The notes: generated by a model not told the origin, from the sequence alone. Counted from the first letter of the stretch, positions 1 through 8,324 are shown. The stretch: 16,659 bases of DNA from Desulfobacterales bacterium (GCA_030017395.1 JASEIZ010000022.1:1-16659); one strand, 5' to 3'. Numbers and translations are program-made.

Positions 1-33
1 GTCGCTGCGAAGCACTGCCGTCAGGCAGAACAT

Positions 34-55
34 TCCCCGCTGCTTGCGGCGGGGA
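34..55. terminator. GC-rich hairpin, possible terminator of an upstream gene
   Basis: A 9-bp stem (one G-T pair) closes on a 4-base CTTG loop, TCCCCGCTG / CGGCGGGGA. About five bases later comes a short T run (61-66). This fits a weak rho-independent terminator for a plus-strand gene ending before the window. It also resembles a dispersed intergenic hairpin, so the terminator role is uncertain. Confidence 0.35.
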
Positions 56-105
56 GCTTCAATTTTTAAAAAAAGCATAAAAAGCCAATACCTTAAGGCA
101 AAAGA

Positions 106-146
106 TGTCAACCCCTAAAAATAAATATCCGGGGCTTTAGGGGACA
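106..146. repeat. Inverted repeat upstream of the broken sensor gene
   Basis: The arms CCCCTAAA (112-119) and TTTAGGGG (136-143) are perfect inverse copies around a 16-base loop. The pairing resumes further out as TGT (106-108) against ACA (144-146) after a small bulge. The palindrome sits just before the ATG at 179. It could be a dispersed repeat of the kind mobilised by IS200-like (Y1) transposases or a leader hairpin; nothing here decides between them. Confidence 0.5.
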
Positions 147-178
147 TTGAAATATTGCGGGATATAGGGAACATTCCT

Positions 179-928
179 ATGATTAAACTAACAACTCTTT
201 TTCTTGGAATAATTTTATTGGCAACGCCCTTAGTGTTTGCCGCTGAGCAGACCCCAGACAATGCACCTACCCAAAACCCTGCCATGCTGCTTGATCAGAC
301 AGCCAACGAAATCAGGCATATCTTGCATGAGATGCACTAAAGCCTGGAAGTCGCTAAAGATGAACTGTCTGCGGCCGGCATCCAGGGAGAAAAGGCCACG
401 GCAGCCCTTCAAAAACTTTACGAAGCCAACAAACATGCGTTTGACTGCGCGACTATTAATCCTGATGGTGTTATTGTCGGTGTGGCTCCGAAAGAAATGT
501 CCTACATTCTGGGAATGGATATATCGCATCAGGAACAAATTAAACGATTGGAAAAAACACATGAACCGGTCGTCAGTACAGCGATCGATACAGTAGAAGG
601 GTTCGTTGGATTTGACCTGCAACATCCGGTTTTTGATCAAAAAGGACTTTATATTGGCTCCGTGAGTATTTTAACAGAGCCGGATTTTTTCGGGTCCGTG
701 ATCACGCATAAAGTAGCTGTCTTTCCGGTTGAAATCTGGATGATGCAAAAAGACGGGCGTATTATTTACGATACGAATCCGGAAGAGATCGGGAAAAATC
801 TTTTTACGGATAAACTTTACGCTAATTATCCGTCGTTAATCGCGGTCGGCCGTGAAATGCTTCTTGAAGACGGAGAGCCAGAGTTTGAGGGTGAATTTGT
901 TGGCACTCAAAACGTTATGGTGGCATAA
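179..928 (+). pseudogene. Periplasmic Cache/PDC-type sensor protein, interrupted by an in-frame stop
   Basis: Reading from ATG 179, preceded by AGGGA at 8 bases, gives a signal peptide (MIKLTTLFLGIILLATPLVFA, cut after about residue 21). An alpha-helical linker follows, then a Cache-like extracellular sensing domain with the phrases GFVGFDLQHPVFDQKG, LYIGSVSIL and DGRIIYDTNPEEIGK. Codon 54 (338-340) is TAA, yet the same frame stays open and recognisably homologous on both sides, so this is one gene split by a nonsense change (GAA or CAA to TAA is the simplest route). A TTG at 155 would lengthen the protein by 8 residues but would precede the signal peptide. The C-terminus is short for the family: the usual closing strand is missing and the last 20 or so residues (LLEDGEP...VGTQNVMVA) look more like the end of a HicB antitoxin. 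Such Cache proteins bind small ligands in the periplasm. A sequencing error at codon 54 or stop-codon readthrough are the alternatives. Confidence 0.7.
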
Positions 929-930
929 CC

Positions 931-1153
931 ATGGGAACAGTACCGGTACTTAAACCTAATAAAGTTATGTCTATGCTTGAGCGTCTCGGTTTTCTTAAAG
1001 TCCGGCAAAAAGGTTCTCACAAGCAATTTCGCCATCCAGATGGTGGGAACAACAGTGCCGTTTCATACCGGCAGGGATATATCGCCTGTTTTGCTAAAGA
1101 AAATCGTCAAGGACATCAGGCTGACTGTTGAAGAATTCTTGCAAAATCAGTAG
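931..1153 (+). pseudogene. hicA: HicA-type mRNA interferase toxin, frameshifted
   Basis: The frame starting at 931 encodes a clear HicA N-terminus: LKPNKVMSMLERLGFLKVRQKGSHKQFRHPDG, with the catalytic histidine at residue 30 in GSHKQFRH. After codon 38 the homology moves to the +1 frame, which continues from about 1046 as GTTVPFHTGRDISPVLLKK and then IVKDIRLTVEEFLQNQ, ending at TAG 1151-1153. One extra G in the GGTGGG stretch at 1042-1047 accounts for the break; without it the product would be 73 residues, the normal HicA size. As read, translation would stop at 1131 with an unrelated tail. HicA toxins cleave mRNA and are neutralised by HicB. No complete hicB is present, but the gene just upstream, whose stop lies 2 bases before this ATG, ends in a HicB-like tail. 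Loss of toxin activity would let the antitoxin be lost. Confidence 0.75.
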
Positions 1154-1303
1154 AACTGCCGAATCGGGTGGCTGATAGTTTTCCTCCCTCAGCCCCCACG
1201 ACACGCAGCATGCGGGTCAGGAAGAAAAGGAGGCAAGTCTGCTTCTTGACCCTTGCAATATGTAACCGCTTTCTTCGGTATTGCTGAAAAGTCACAAAGG
1301 TCT

Positions 1304-4300
1304 TTAGCTTTTAATGTAGTTGAAAAAAATTTTAAATCTTTGCCTTGCCTTTTCAAAAGCATTTGATGGAATTTCCGGTTTTGCAAGTTTGATTAAATCA
1401 GAATCATCCTTTGAAAGTGCCTCTGCAAGCTGAATTTGAAAATCTGTTTTAATGTCCTCGGTGATCTTATCTTCCATGATTGTATGAGGCTTGACATCTC
1501 CTGAAGTCGCAGCTTTAAACGGCAGCCATTTTAGATCCTTCTGGCTGAGATAATCGACCAGAAGCTGCTCAAGGTAATTTATACAGTTTTTTTTGCTGAT
1601 TTGATATGACCAGATTTTAATATCCTCTTTATACGCAATATGAAAAGTTATGCTGCTGTTTCCTGTCCAATCCGAGGTTTCCTGGCCTGCCATGCAGCAT
1701 ATGTAAAATAAAAGCGGGTGCAGAACATATTTATCCGGATCTTTTTTCGGCCTGTTTTCCGCTCCGGTCAATATCAGCGAATGCCATCCATTATCCTGGT
1801 CCTTCCACGTCCAAGGAATCTGGCCGTGAAGTTCAACTGCGCGGGGGAATATTTCATCTGCTGTATTTATACAGTTAATCGTCATTACAAGCGGCTTAAA
1901 ATGCTTAATGCAAAGTCTGTTTGCCCGGACAGTGTAATTATCAAGCTGGTCTCCAATAATAACAGATCTGTACAGATTCTTTGCAGACTCCATCTGCTTT
2001 AGAACCGGTGACAGGGTCGCGCATCTTAAAGACACATCATTTACAAGCTCGCTTTTATCTATTAAAGCAAACAGCCCTTCCGGTGTTTTGCTTTGACGCT
2101 GAAAATTATCATAAACATTTTCAAAAACATCTCGTGGTTCTTGTCTTCCCTGCTTTATGTTTTCAACAGAAAATATTGAATCCACCCACAAATTTAATGC
2201 CTCAACTTTTAAATTATAATCTATTGGAAATTCCGAATAAAAAGGTTCGTCTTCCCTGACGGCAATTTCCTCTATGTCTTTTTCTTCATCAAAAATACCA
2301 AGATGCAGTTTCACGCTCTGGTTTACCGGATCCAGCAAATAACTTTTCAACTGTTTTAAAGTAATTTTTTCAGGAGTTATGTCCTCGTCTTCAGCAGCTT
2401 TAACCTCATGTTTTAAGTCGGGATAAAATGCCGCAGCATTGTTTAAATCGTTTTTTAAAGCCTTTTCCTTAACCTTGTCCCACAAATTGTTTTCCCTGTA
2501 ATACGCTATCCTGTCAGCCGTTGAATAGTTAACCATCACATCAAAGCAGTCGTTTACACTTTCTTTGTCAAGATATCTGTTACTGCTGCCTTTTAAAGGA
2601 ATTTCCGCAACCTGAAACACCTGTGCGCCAGGCAAAATTTTACTCTCAACATGCCTGCGTAATTGATTGACCACCGAGCATGGCTGAAGAATACGGTCCT
2701 TTTGCAGATCCTTTGAGATATAGCTGATATACAGCTTGTCACGTGTGGAAAGAAGCATTTCAAGAAAAATATAACAATTGCGTTCCGGCAGGCTGATATC
2801 GCCTATCCGCCTTTTAAGCAGCCTGAGATCCAGCGAAGAACTTTCCGCTTTCCCTGGAAAAGAGCCCTCTTCCATCCCCAACACATAAACTATCTTAAAA
2901 GGTATGGGGCGCATCGGCTGCATTGCGGAGATTGTAACCCCGCCGGTCAAATAATCACCATAACCTCCTGATATTGAGCTCAAACTGGATTTAATAAATT
3001 CTTTAATTACCTCTATATCAAGCTTTGAGTCTTTATCGTTTTCGGTAACAGCATCATAAAATTGCAGGTTGTCCAGCGCATTAATAAGAGAATGTTTAAC
3101 TTTTGTTTCTCCTGCAAAGTCCGAAGGTATATCCAGCAGCTCATCACATGCTTCTAAAAACCGGCGCTTCCACTCCTTTCCTGACAGCATGGCATTATTC
3201 AAGTGAAGAGCAACATTATGCAGCTTCTCAATTACAACGCAGAATTTTTCCATTAGATCAACATTGCCTGAGTTTAAATCAAAATATGGAACAATGTTCT
3301 GAAAGTGTTTAAAGCTGTCTGAAACATCTCTTTCCGATTCCGCTGGATTTGACATGATTCTTGACAGGCGCAGTCTCTGAAGCCCCTGTTTCCATGTGTA
3401 ATAAGGGCTTTCACAATAACCTTTTTTCTTTTTTGATATCTGGTCAAAGTCATGAAATATGTTTAATTCCTGAGCCCAGCATGCCCACATCCTTATTTCC
3501 TCAAGCCCTATCTTCCACTTGCTCATGAAACAGGGATTTAAAATCAGATCAAAAACCTCTTTGCGTGAAAATCTTCCTGTGGCAAAATCAAAGATCGACA
3601 AAACCCCGCGGCCGAATATGCTTTCTATCTCGGCATGTGAATCAACAAGATTATATGAGATAGATTTTGGAGAGCGGTTAAAAACAGAGTCAAAAACAAA
3701 CTTGTATTTTGATATGTCCGGCACAAGGATTGCGATATCGGTTAACTGCAACCCGTTATCCTGCTCAAGATTATATAAGATGCTGTTATATACTGTCTCA
3801 ACTTCCCTGTATATGCCGGGGCAGGCAACGATTTGCAAAGACCTGTCCTGTTTTAGCCCGGCTTTTTCAGAAGGAAGAGTCAGGATATCGCTTTGGATTC
3901 TCTGCAGCACCGTTGCAGGGGCTTTTTCTTTTGCAAAGCAGGCATTAAAATCATAATCTGTCAGCTCACATAAAAGCCGGATGCTTTCCCGCCCGGGTTT
4001 TCCCCATAACGATAAAAGCTCATTATCATCCCGGCCCGAAAGCTCTCCCTGGTGCAGCTCTGCATGGGTGATTTGAAGTTTTTTTACTCCTTTTTTTTCA
4101 ATCCATCTTCTTTCTTGAGGTGTTTTGATGTCTTCCCAGAACTCACGGGATGGATTAAAGGCGTATATAAATATCTCATAATATCTGCTCAGGCGCCCGA
4201 TAAGCTTAAGATGAAAAGGGGAAATCTGGGACAGCCCGAAAAAATGCACAAAATCTTTTGTATTACCGGCAACTGCTTTTTCTTTACTTTCCCCGGCAAG

Positions 4301-4915
4301 AACTTTGTCTGCATATTCCATCATTGAAAGATAGAGGGTTCCGGAATTATGGAAAAGTTTACTGCGCAATTCATCTGCCAGCAGATATAACTTTTGCTGG
4401 CACAGTTCCATGCCTTGAAGCGGAATTTTGTTTTGACGCCATTTCTGAATCATGTCCCAGCGATGAAATTCATATTCCTGAAACAAACCGGCAAACTTTT
4501 CTGAAAGCTGCCAGAGTCTTGCGGCGTAATCCGGCCTTTTAATATTATCAGGATTAAGGAGATAGTGGTTTATCGGTTTGAACTCAATTTTGTTTTCATC
4601 GAGGTTTTGCAGAGCATAAAGCAGCAGCATCCGCAAACAGTCATTATTAAACAGCTTTGGATTTAATTTTTCGTCATCCAGATCAGCTAACAAACCCCAC
4701 AGACCTGCCTCTAAAAACTGAAAATCCATATTCATGCAAACAGAGCGTTTTCGCGCCAGCATAAGCTGCAGCCACTTGACAAGATTGGCATTGGGAACAA
4801 TTACAAGCGGGGCTTTAAATATATCTTTTTTATGTTGATTCTCCAGATCAACTTTTGACGCAAACTTTTCAGCCAGCTTCTCAAGCCTGTTACTGAAATA
4901 TAGCTGAATTGACAT
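1304..4915 (-). CDS. recC: Exodeoxyribonuclease V subunit RecC
   Basis: The 1203-residue product is RecC, the subunit of the RecBCD helicase-nuclease that holds the duplex, splits the strands and recognises Chi during double-strand-break repair. The N-terminus (MSIQLYFSNRLEKLAEKFAS, then VIVPNANLVKWLQLMLA) is the typical RecC opening. Around residues 657-685 the inactive helicase core is visible as AMQPMRPIPFKIVYVLGMEE followed by GSFPGK. The C-terminal third matches the RecB-nuclease-like fold that in RecC lacks activity. It is slightly longer than E. coli RecC (1122). The reading frame is intact. Upstream of ATG 4915 the ribosome site is weak (GGGAT), and its first 47 bp are duplicated at 11048-11094 behind a much better site. 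No recB or recD follows: the 150 bp after the stop carry no gene and the next genes lie on the other strand. RecC is not known to act without RecB, so recB should be elsewhere. Confidence 0.95.
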   Translation of the reverse strand: MSIQLYFSNRLEKLAEKFASKVDLENQHKKDIFKAPLVIVPNANLVKWLQLMLARKRSVCMNMDFQFLEAGLWGLLADLDDEKLNPKLFNNDCLRMLLLYALQNLDENKIEFKPINHYLLNPDNIKRPDYAARLWQLSEKFAGLFQEYEFHRWDMIQKWRQNKIPLQGMELCQQKLYLLADELRSKLFHNSGTLYLSMMEYADKVLAGESKEKAVAGNTKDFVHFFGLSQISPFHLKLIGRLSRYYEIFIYAFNPSREFWEDIKTPQERRWIEKKGVKKLQITHAELHQGELSGRDDNELLSLWGKPGRESIRLLCELTDYDFNACFAKEKAPATVLQRIQSDILTLPSEKAGLKQDRSLQIVACPGIYREVETVYNSILYNLEQDNGLQLTDIAILVPDISKYKFVFDSVFNRSPKSISYNLVDSHAEIESIFGRGVLSIFDFATGRFSRKEVFDLILNPCFMSKWKIGLEEIRMWACWAQELNIFHDFDQISKKKKGYCESPYYTWKQGLQRLRLSRIMSNPAESERDVSDSFKHFQNIVPYFDLNSGNVDLMEKFCVVIEKLHNVALHLNNAMLSGKEWKRRFLEACDELLDIPSDFAGETKVKHSLINALDNLQFYDAVTENDKDSKLDIEVIKEFIKSSLSSISGGYGDYLTGGVTISAMQPMRPIPFKIVYVLGMEEGSFPGKAESSSLDLRLLKRRIGDISLPERNCYIFLEMLLSTRDKLYISYISKDLQKDRILQPCSVVNQLRRHVESKILPGAQVFQVAEIPLKGSSNRYLDKESVNDCFDVMVNYSTADRIAYYRENNLWDKVKEKALKNDLNNAAAFYPDLKHEVKAAEDEDITPEKITLKQLKSYLLDPVNQSVKLHLGIFDEEKDIEEIAVREDEPFYSEFPIDYNLKVEALNLWVDSIFSVENIKQGRQEPRDVFENVYDNFQRQSKTPEGLFALIDKSELVNDVSLRCATLSPVLKQMESAKNLYRSVIIGDQLDNYTVRANRLCIKHFKPLVMTINCINTADEIFPRAVELHGQIPWTWKDQDNGWHSLILTGAENRPKKDPDKYVLHPLLFYICCMAGQETSDWTGNSSITFHIAYKEDIKIWSYQISKKNCINYLEQLLVDYLSQKDLKWLPFKAATSGDVKPHTIMEDKITEDIKTDFQIQLAEALSKDDSDLIKLAKPEIPSNAFEKARQRFKIFFNYIKS
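4869..4915. repeat. 47-bp direct repeat, left copy (5' end of recC)
   Basis: This stretch is identical to 11048-11094 in the same orientation and covers recC codons 1 to 15 plus two bases of codon 16. Identity stops exactly after the start codon; beyond it both copies share ATACT again if a 5-base TATAT insertion is allowed in the right copy. The two copies bound a 6.1 kb segment and resemble attachment-site or insertion-generated repeats. Confidence 0.9.
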
Positions 4916-5036
4916 ATACTATCCCAAAAGGTAATAAAAACAAAATAAACACAAATAAGTATTTTATAATAATTTGCGACGGAAAGATACAAATATTCTA
5001 TAACATAAAATTAATTTTGATGCTAAACTTGATGCT

Positions 5037-5157
5037 CTCGTAAAAAGTCTTGAAATCGTCATGCCGGACTTGATCCGGCATCCAGAACGCATTGAATTTA
5101 CTGGATTCCGGCTTTCGCCGGAATGACGGAAAAGAGAACTTTTCGACTTTTTACGAG
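5037..5157. repeat. MITE-like palindromic element with 13-bp terminal inverted repeats
   Basis: The ends CTCGTAAAAAGTC (5037-5049) and GACTTTTTACGAG (5145-5157) are perfect inverse copies. Inside lie two hairpins, TGCCGGA-CTTGA-TCCGGCA (5062-5080) and ATTCCGGC-TTTC-GCCGGAAT (5105-5124). The two internal halves also roughly pair with each other (CGTCATGCCGG... against ...CCGGAATGACG), so the whole 121 bp can fold as a long stem or cruciform. It encodes nothing. This is a widespread type of intergenic repeat in delta-class proteobacteria, probably non-autonomous. It lies in the 358-bp gap between recC and the kinase gene, which is otherwise without genes. Confidence 0.8.
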
Positions 5158-5197
5158 TTCATCAAACTTGAGTTGGTTATAGATTTAAAATGTAAAG

Positions 5198-5241
5198 AAA
5201 AATATCAATGATGATCAGCGTAGGTCGGTGGCTGAATAGTT
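5198..5241 (+). repeat. Dispersed 44-bp repeat, copy 1
   Basis: Reverse-complemented, this segment matches 11432-11475 at 39 of 44 positions (core ACGCTGATCATCA, then TGATATTTTT; outer part ATTCAGCCAC). The two copies are inverted relative to each other, one near each end of the potassium-uptake segment. This copy ends 32 bp before the kinase start codon and may therefore overlap its promoter or leader. Confidence 0.75.
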
Positions 5242-5273
5242 ATAATTAAAGATGCTGGAAGGACTGGTTTATT

Positions 5274-6803
5274 ATGAATATAAAGTTTTCCATAAAAACA
5301 AAGATCTTTTTCGTTATCATTATTCCTGCCTTGATTTTGTTATTTGTCATATATTTAGATTACGGAAATTTGAGTTCACTCGGGCGTAGCGCGGAACTCA
5401 TCCTTTCAAAAAACTACAAGAGTATTCAAACAGTTCAGAAGATCCGGCAACGTCTGGAGGCAAAGCAAAATCAGGTTCTTACGACTATGTTTCAGAATAG
5501 AAAAATGGGTAGGCAGGATCCGAAATCGAACTGGAACATTATAGCTCTTCTCAATATCTGTAAAGACAATATTACAGAAAAGGGTGAAAAACAGATCGTT
5601 GATAATCTGTTTATCAATTACAAAAAATATGATTCTGTATTTTACGCTTTGCTGAATAACAACGATGCCACAATAAGGCCCAACAAATTCTATTATGAAT
5701 TTATTTCCTTAACCGCTTTACTTATCTCCGATTTAAACGACCTGATTTTGATCAATGAAAAAGCAATGGAAATAGCTGAACAGGAAACCAAACAGATGGC
5801 CAGGCAGGCATTACGGTATTCTATGAGTCTGCTTGTTTTTGCAATCCTTTTCACCCTCATCTTCGGCTATATCCTCTCATCAAGAATATCGAGCCCGTTG
5901 ATAAAACTGGCGCGGAGCCTCGCTATTATCAAAGAAGGGGGCGGATCATATCCACGGATTTCTGTCGCGACGCGTGATGAGATCGGGTTTTTAACTTCGG
6001 AATTCAATCAACTCTTTAAGCGGCTTAAAGCCTACGATCAACTCAATGCTGACAGATTGACGGCTGAAAAATTAAAGGTTCGCAGGGTCAAAGAAGCAAA
6101 GGCACGGTTTGTCGCGGATCTTTCCCACCAGCTCAAGACACCCATGACTTCGCTTTCGATGAGTATCGGAATTCTTCATGAAAAAGCAAATCGTTTGACC
6201 AAAGAAAAGCGTGTGAAATTATTGGAAACAGCCAAAGAGGATTGCGAAAGACTATCAGCGCTGGTAAATGAGCTTGTTGAAATTGCAAAAGTCGATGTAA
6301 TGTTGAAACCGAGAACCAAGGAAGTACTCAATATAGAAAAAGTCGTTTATGAATGCCTCAGGCCGCTCTTATGCCAGGCTGAAGAAAAGAATATCAATAT
6401 TCAAACAGAAATTGAGGCGGATCTTCCTCATATTGCAATTGATTCTCTGAGATTCCCCTGGGTCATCACGAACCTTGTCGGAAATGCAATTCGATACACG
6501 GATCGTGGCGGCCAGGTTGTCATAAGAGCAGAAAAACGGGGAGAAATATTCTACTTTAAATGTATTGACAAAGGCGCCGGCATTGAAGAAAAATTCTTGC
6601 CAAAAATATTCGACCGGTTTACCCAGTTTTCAGAACGGGAAAAGAGTGGTTCCATAGGATTGGGGCTGGCAATTGTCAAAGAAATAATTGAACAGCATGG
6701 CGGAGATGTCAAAGTTGAAAGCAAGCTCGGCAAGGGAACGACATTTACTTTCTGGATACCGATCCACAGCGAGGATTCTGATGAAAAGAGCATTAATTAT
6801 TGA
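5274..6803 (+). CDS. Membrane sensor histidine kinase with HAMP domain
   Basis: The 509-residue protein has a first membrane segment at residues 11-28, a periplasmic region of about 150 residues that looks all-helical and carries no recognisable ligand domain, and a second membrane segment at 182-202. A HAMP linker (about 203-255) follows, then a dimerisation domain with the phospho-accepting H285 in DLSHQLKTPMTS. The ATP-binding domain shows the N box (N404 in NLVGNAIRY), G1 (DKGAG, 432-436), the F box (IFDRFTQF) and G2 (GLGLA, 462-466). All catalytic motifs are intact. The start is ATG 5274 behind GGAAGGA. The last 23 bp overlap the response regulator gene, so the two are translationally coupled and almost certainly a cognate pair. 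The signal is not evident; control of the adjacent potassium genes suggests ionic or osmotic cues, but that is inference. Confidence 0.93.
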   Translation: MNIKFSIKTKIFFVIIIPALILLFVIYLDYGNLSSLGRSAELILSKNYKSIQTVQKIRQRLEAKQNQVLTTMFQNRKMGRQDPKSNWNIIALLNICKDNITEKGEKQIVDNLFINYKKYDSVFYALLNNNDATIRPNKFYYEFISLTALLISDLNDLILINEKAMEIAEQETKQMARQALRYSMSLLVFAILFTLIFGYILSSRISSPLIKLARSLAIIKEGGGSYPRISVATRDEIGFLTSEFNQLFKRLKAYDQLNADRLTAEKLKVRRVKEAKARFVADLSHQLKTPMTSLSMSIGILHEKANRLTKEKRVKLLETAKEDCERLSALVNELVEIAKVDVMLKPRTKEVLNIEKVVYECLRPLLCQAEEKNINIQTEIEADLPHIAIDSLRFPWVITNLVGNAIRYTDRGGQVVIRAEKRGEIFYFKCIDKGAGIEEKFLPKIFDRFTQFSEREKSGSIGLGLAIVKEIIEQHGGDVKVESKLGKGTTFTFWIPIHSEDSDEKSINY

Positions 6804-8118
6804 TGATGACAAGAATATTTTGACCACATTGCAAATCTGTCTGGAAGATATGGGAATGGAAACCTTAACGGCCGGAACAGGCGGAAAGGGACTGGAAATT
6901 TTTAACCGGATAAAACCCGATATAGTACTTCTGGACATTAAGCTCCCTGACTTAGACGGCTTGAAAATACTCGAAAAAATCATTGGCAGCGGAATTAAAA
7001 CCTGTGTCGTCATCATTACAGCACACGCTACTATTGATACCGCTGTTAAGGCTATTAAGATGGGAGCTTTTGATTATCTGCCCAAGCCATTCACGCCCGC
7101 ACAGATAACACACCTTGTGAAAATGATTACAAGGGTCCGTTCCCTGGAGTCAGAGGTTGAAACACTGAAAGACAAACTCAAGGGCATTGTTCGAGAGGGA
7201 GATTTTATTACCAGAAACAGGAACATGCGCAACATACTAAAGACTGCGCGCCAAGTGGCGGATTCAAATGCTGGCGTCTTGATAAGCGGCGAAAGCGGAA
7301 CCGGAAAAGGCGTTCTTGCGGGTCTGATTCACGCCTGGAGTCCTAGAAATGAGGGGCCGTTTATCACGGTTGATTGCGCTGCCTTGCAGGAAAACTTGTT
7401 GGAAAGCGATCTCTTTGGTCATATAAAGGGAGCCTTTACAGGAGCTATACGCGATAAAACAGGAAAGCTGGAATTAACAGATGGCGGAACACTGTTCCTG
7501 GATGAGGTATCGGAGATGTGCTCTGCAATTCAGGCGAAATTTTTACATTTTTTACAGCACAGAGAGTTTGAAAAACTCGGTGATACCAAAAAGATTCTGG
7601 TAGATGTACGTATAATCACGGCAACCAATAAAGATCTGGAGGAACTTGTCCGGGACAATCTGTTTCGGCAGGATCTATTCTTCAGGCTCAATGTAATAGA
7701 ATTATACATGCCTCCACTTCGCGAGCGCCCTGAAGATATCCTGCTCATTGCAAAACATTATCTCAACAAGTTCTCCAGGGATAATGATAAAGCCATTAAC
7801 GGAATAACAGATAAAGCCATACAGGCCTTACAGTCCTATTCCTGGCCGGGAAATATCCGCGAATTAATTAACGTAATTGAAAGGGGCACGATTCTATCAC
7901 AGCACAATATGCTGACCAGGGAAGAGCTACCCCCGCATATTTTAAACTATAAACTCGGAAAGTCTTCTGCCGGGGAAATGCAAACTCTCGCCAAAGCTGA
8001 AAAAACGCATATCAAAGAAGCGCTTCTGCAAACCGCATCCATTGAAGAGGCGGCTCGGGTTCTTGGAATTGATCCTGCAACATTGTGGCGCAAACGTAAA
8101 AAATATCAATTGGATTGA
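6781..8118 (+). CDS. Sigma-54-dependent response regulator (NtrC family)
   Basis: Starting at ATG 6781, inside the kinase gene, gives 445 residues. The earlier in-frame start at 6688 would add 31 residues before a complete receiver domain and is rejected. Domains: receiver 1-120 with acidic residues D8-D10, phospho-acceptor D52 (IVLLDIKLPD), T80 and K102; AAA+ domain about 140-375 with Walker A GESGTGKG (170-177), the sigma-54 contact loop GAFTGA (217-222) and Walker B TLFLDE (237-242); Fis-type helix-turn-helix at the C-terminus (IEEAARVLGIDPATLWRKRK). Phosphorylation by the overlapping kinase should trigger assembly into an ATPase ring that opens sigma-54 promoters. A sigma-54 promoter with paired upstream dyads lies immediately downstream, making orf194-ktrB-ktrA the obvious target. 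All key residues are present, so it should be a true activator. Confidence 0.95.
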   Translation: MKRALIIDDDKNILTTLQICLEDMGMETLTAGTGGKGLEIFNRIKPDIVLLDIKLPDLDGLKILEKIIGSGIKTCVVIITAHATIDTAVKAIKMGAFDYLPKPFTPAQITHLVKMITRVRSLESEVETLKDKLKGIVREGDFITRNRNMRNILKTARQVADSNAGVLISGESGTGKGVLAGLIHAWSPRNEGPFITVDCAALQENLLESDLFGHIKGAFTGAIRDKTGKLELTDGGTLFLDEVSEMCSAIQAKFLHFLQHREFEKLGDTKKILVDVRIITATNKDLEELVRDNLFRQDLFFRLNVIELYMPPLRERPEDILLIAKHYLNKFSRDNDKAINGITDKAIQALQSYSWPGNIRELINVIERGTILSQHNMLTREELPPHILNYKLGKSSAGEMQTLAKAEKTHIKEALLQTASIEEAARVLGIDPATLWRKRKKYQLD

Positions 8119-8121
8119 TTT

Positions 8122-8159
8122 CGTGCGTTTTGCAAGTCGATTTTCTTGCAAAATGCACG
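8122..8159. promoter_or_regulatory. Paired dyads: candidate enhancer (UAS) for the NtrC-type regulator
   Basis: Two arms, CGTGCGTTTTGCAAG (8122-8136) and CTTGCAAAATGCACG (8145-8159), are inverse copies with one mismatch. Each arm is itself a dyad of the form TGC-N5-GCA, centred near 8129 and 8152, about 23 bp or two helical turns apart. They sit some 110-130 bp before the expected start of the sigma-54 promoter at 8234, the usual place for NtrC-family binding sites. The same inverted repeat could also form a 15-bp hairpin ending the regulator transcript, but no clean T run follows, so the enhancer role is preferred; both are possible. Confidence 0.6.
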
Positions 8160-8233
8160 GTTTGTGTTTTCCAACATCATCACCATTCTATCCAGTGTCA
8201 TTAACCTCTTGTTTTTAATCCGGTTTATTTCAT

Positions 8234-8250
8234 TGGCACGAAATCTGCCT
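8234..8250 (+). promoter_or_regulatory. Sigma-54 (-24/-12) promoter of the orf194-ktrB-ktrA unit
   Basis: TGGCACGAAATCTGCCT matches the sigma-54 consensus TGGCACG-N4-TTGCW, with the invariant GG (8235-8236) and GC (8247-8248) at the required 10-base spacing; only the first base of the TTGC block differs. The transcript should begin near 8260, leaving a leader of about 65 bases before the ATG at 8325. An activator of the right class is encoded directly upstream. Confidence 0.75.
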
Positions 8251-8324
8251 AATAGACTGTTATAACTATATGCTCACAATGTGCTAAATCTCATTTGTAA
8301 GAGCAAAAAGGCGGCTTATAATCT

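Noticed and set aside
230..640. 136-codon open frame on the minus strand
   Set aside because: It is antisense to the Cache sensor gene, whose plus-strand frame has a signal peptide and recognisable domain phrases; the antisense product matches nothing I know.
1189..1386. 65-codon minus-strand frame overlapping the end of recC
   Set aside because: It overlaps recC codons in another frame and has no recognisable family; treated as chance.
6688..6780. Upstream in-frame start extending the response regulator by 31 residues
   Set aside because: The extension lies inside the kinase ATP-binding domain in another frame, and ATG 6781 begins exactly at a standard receiver N-terminus.
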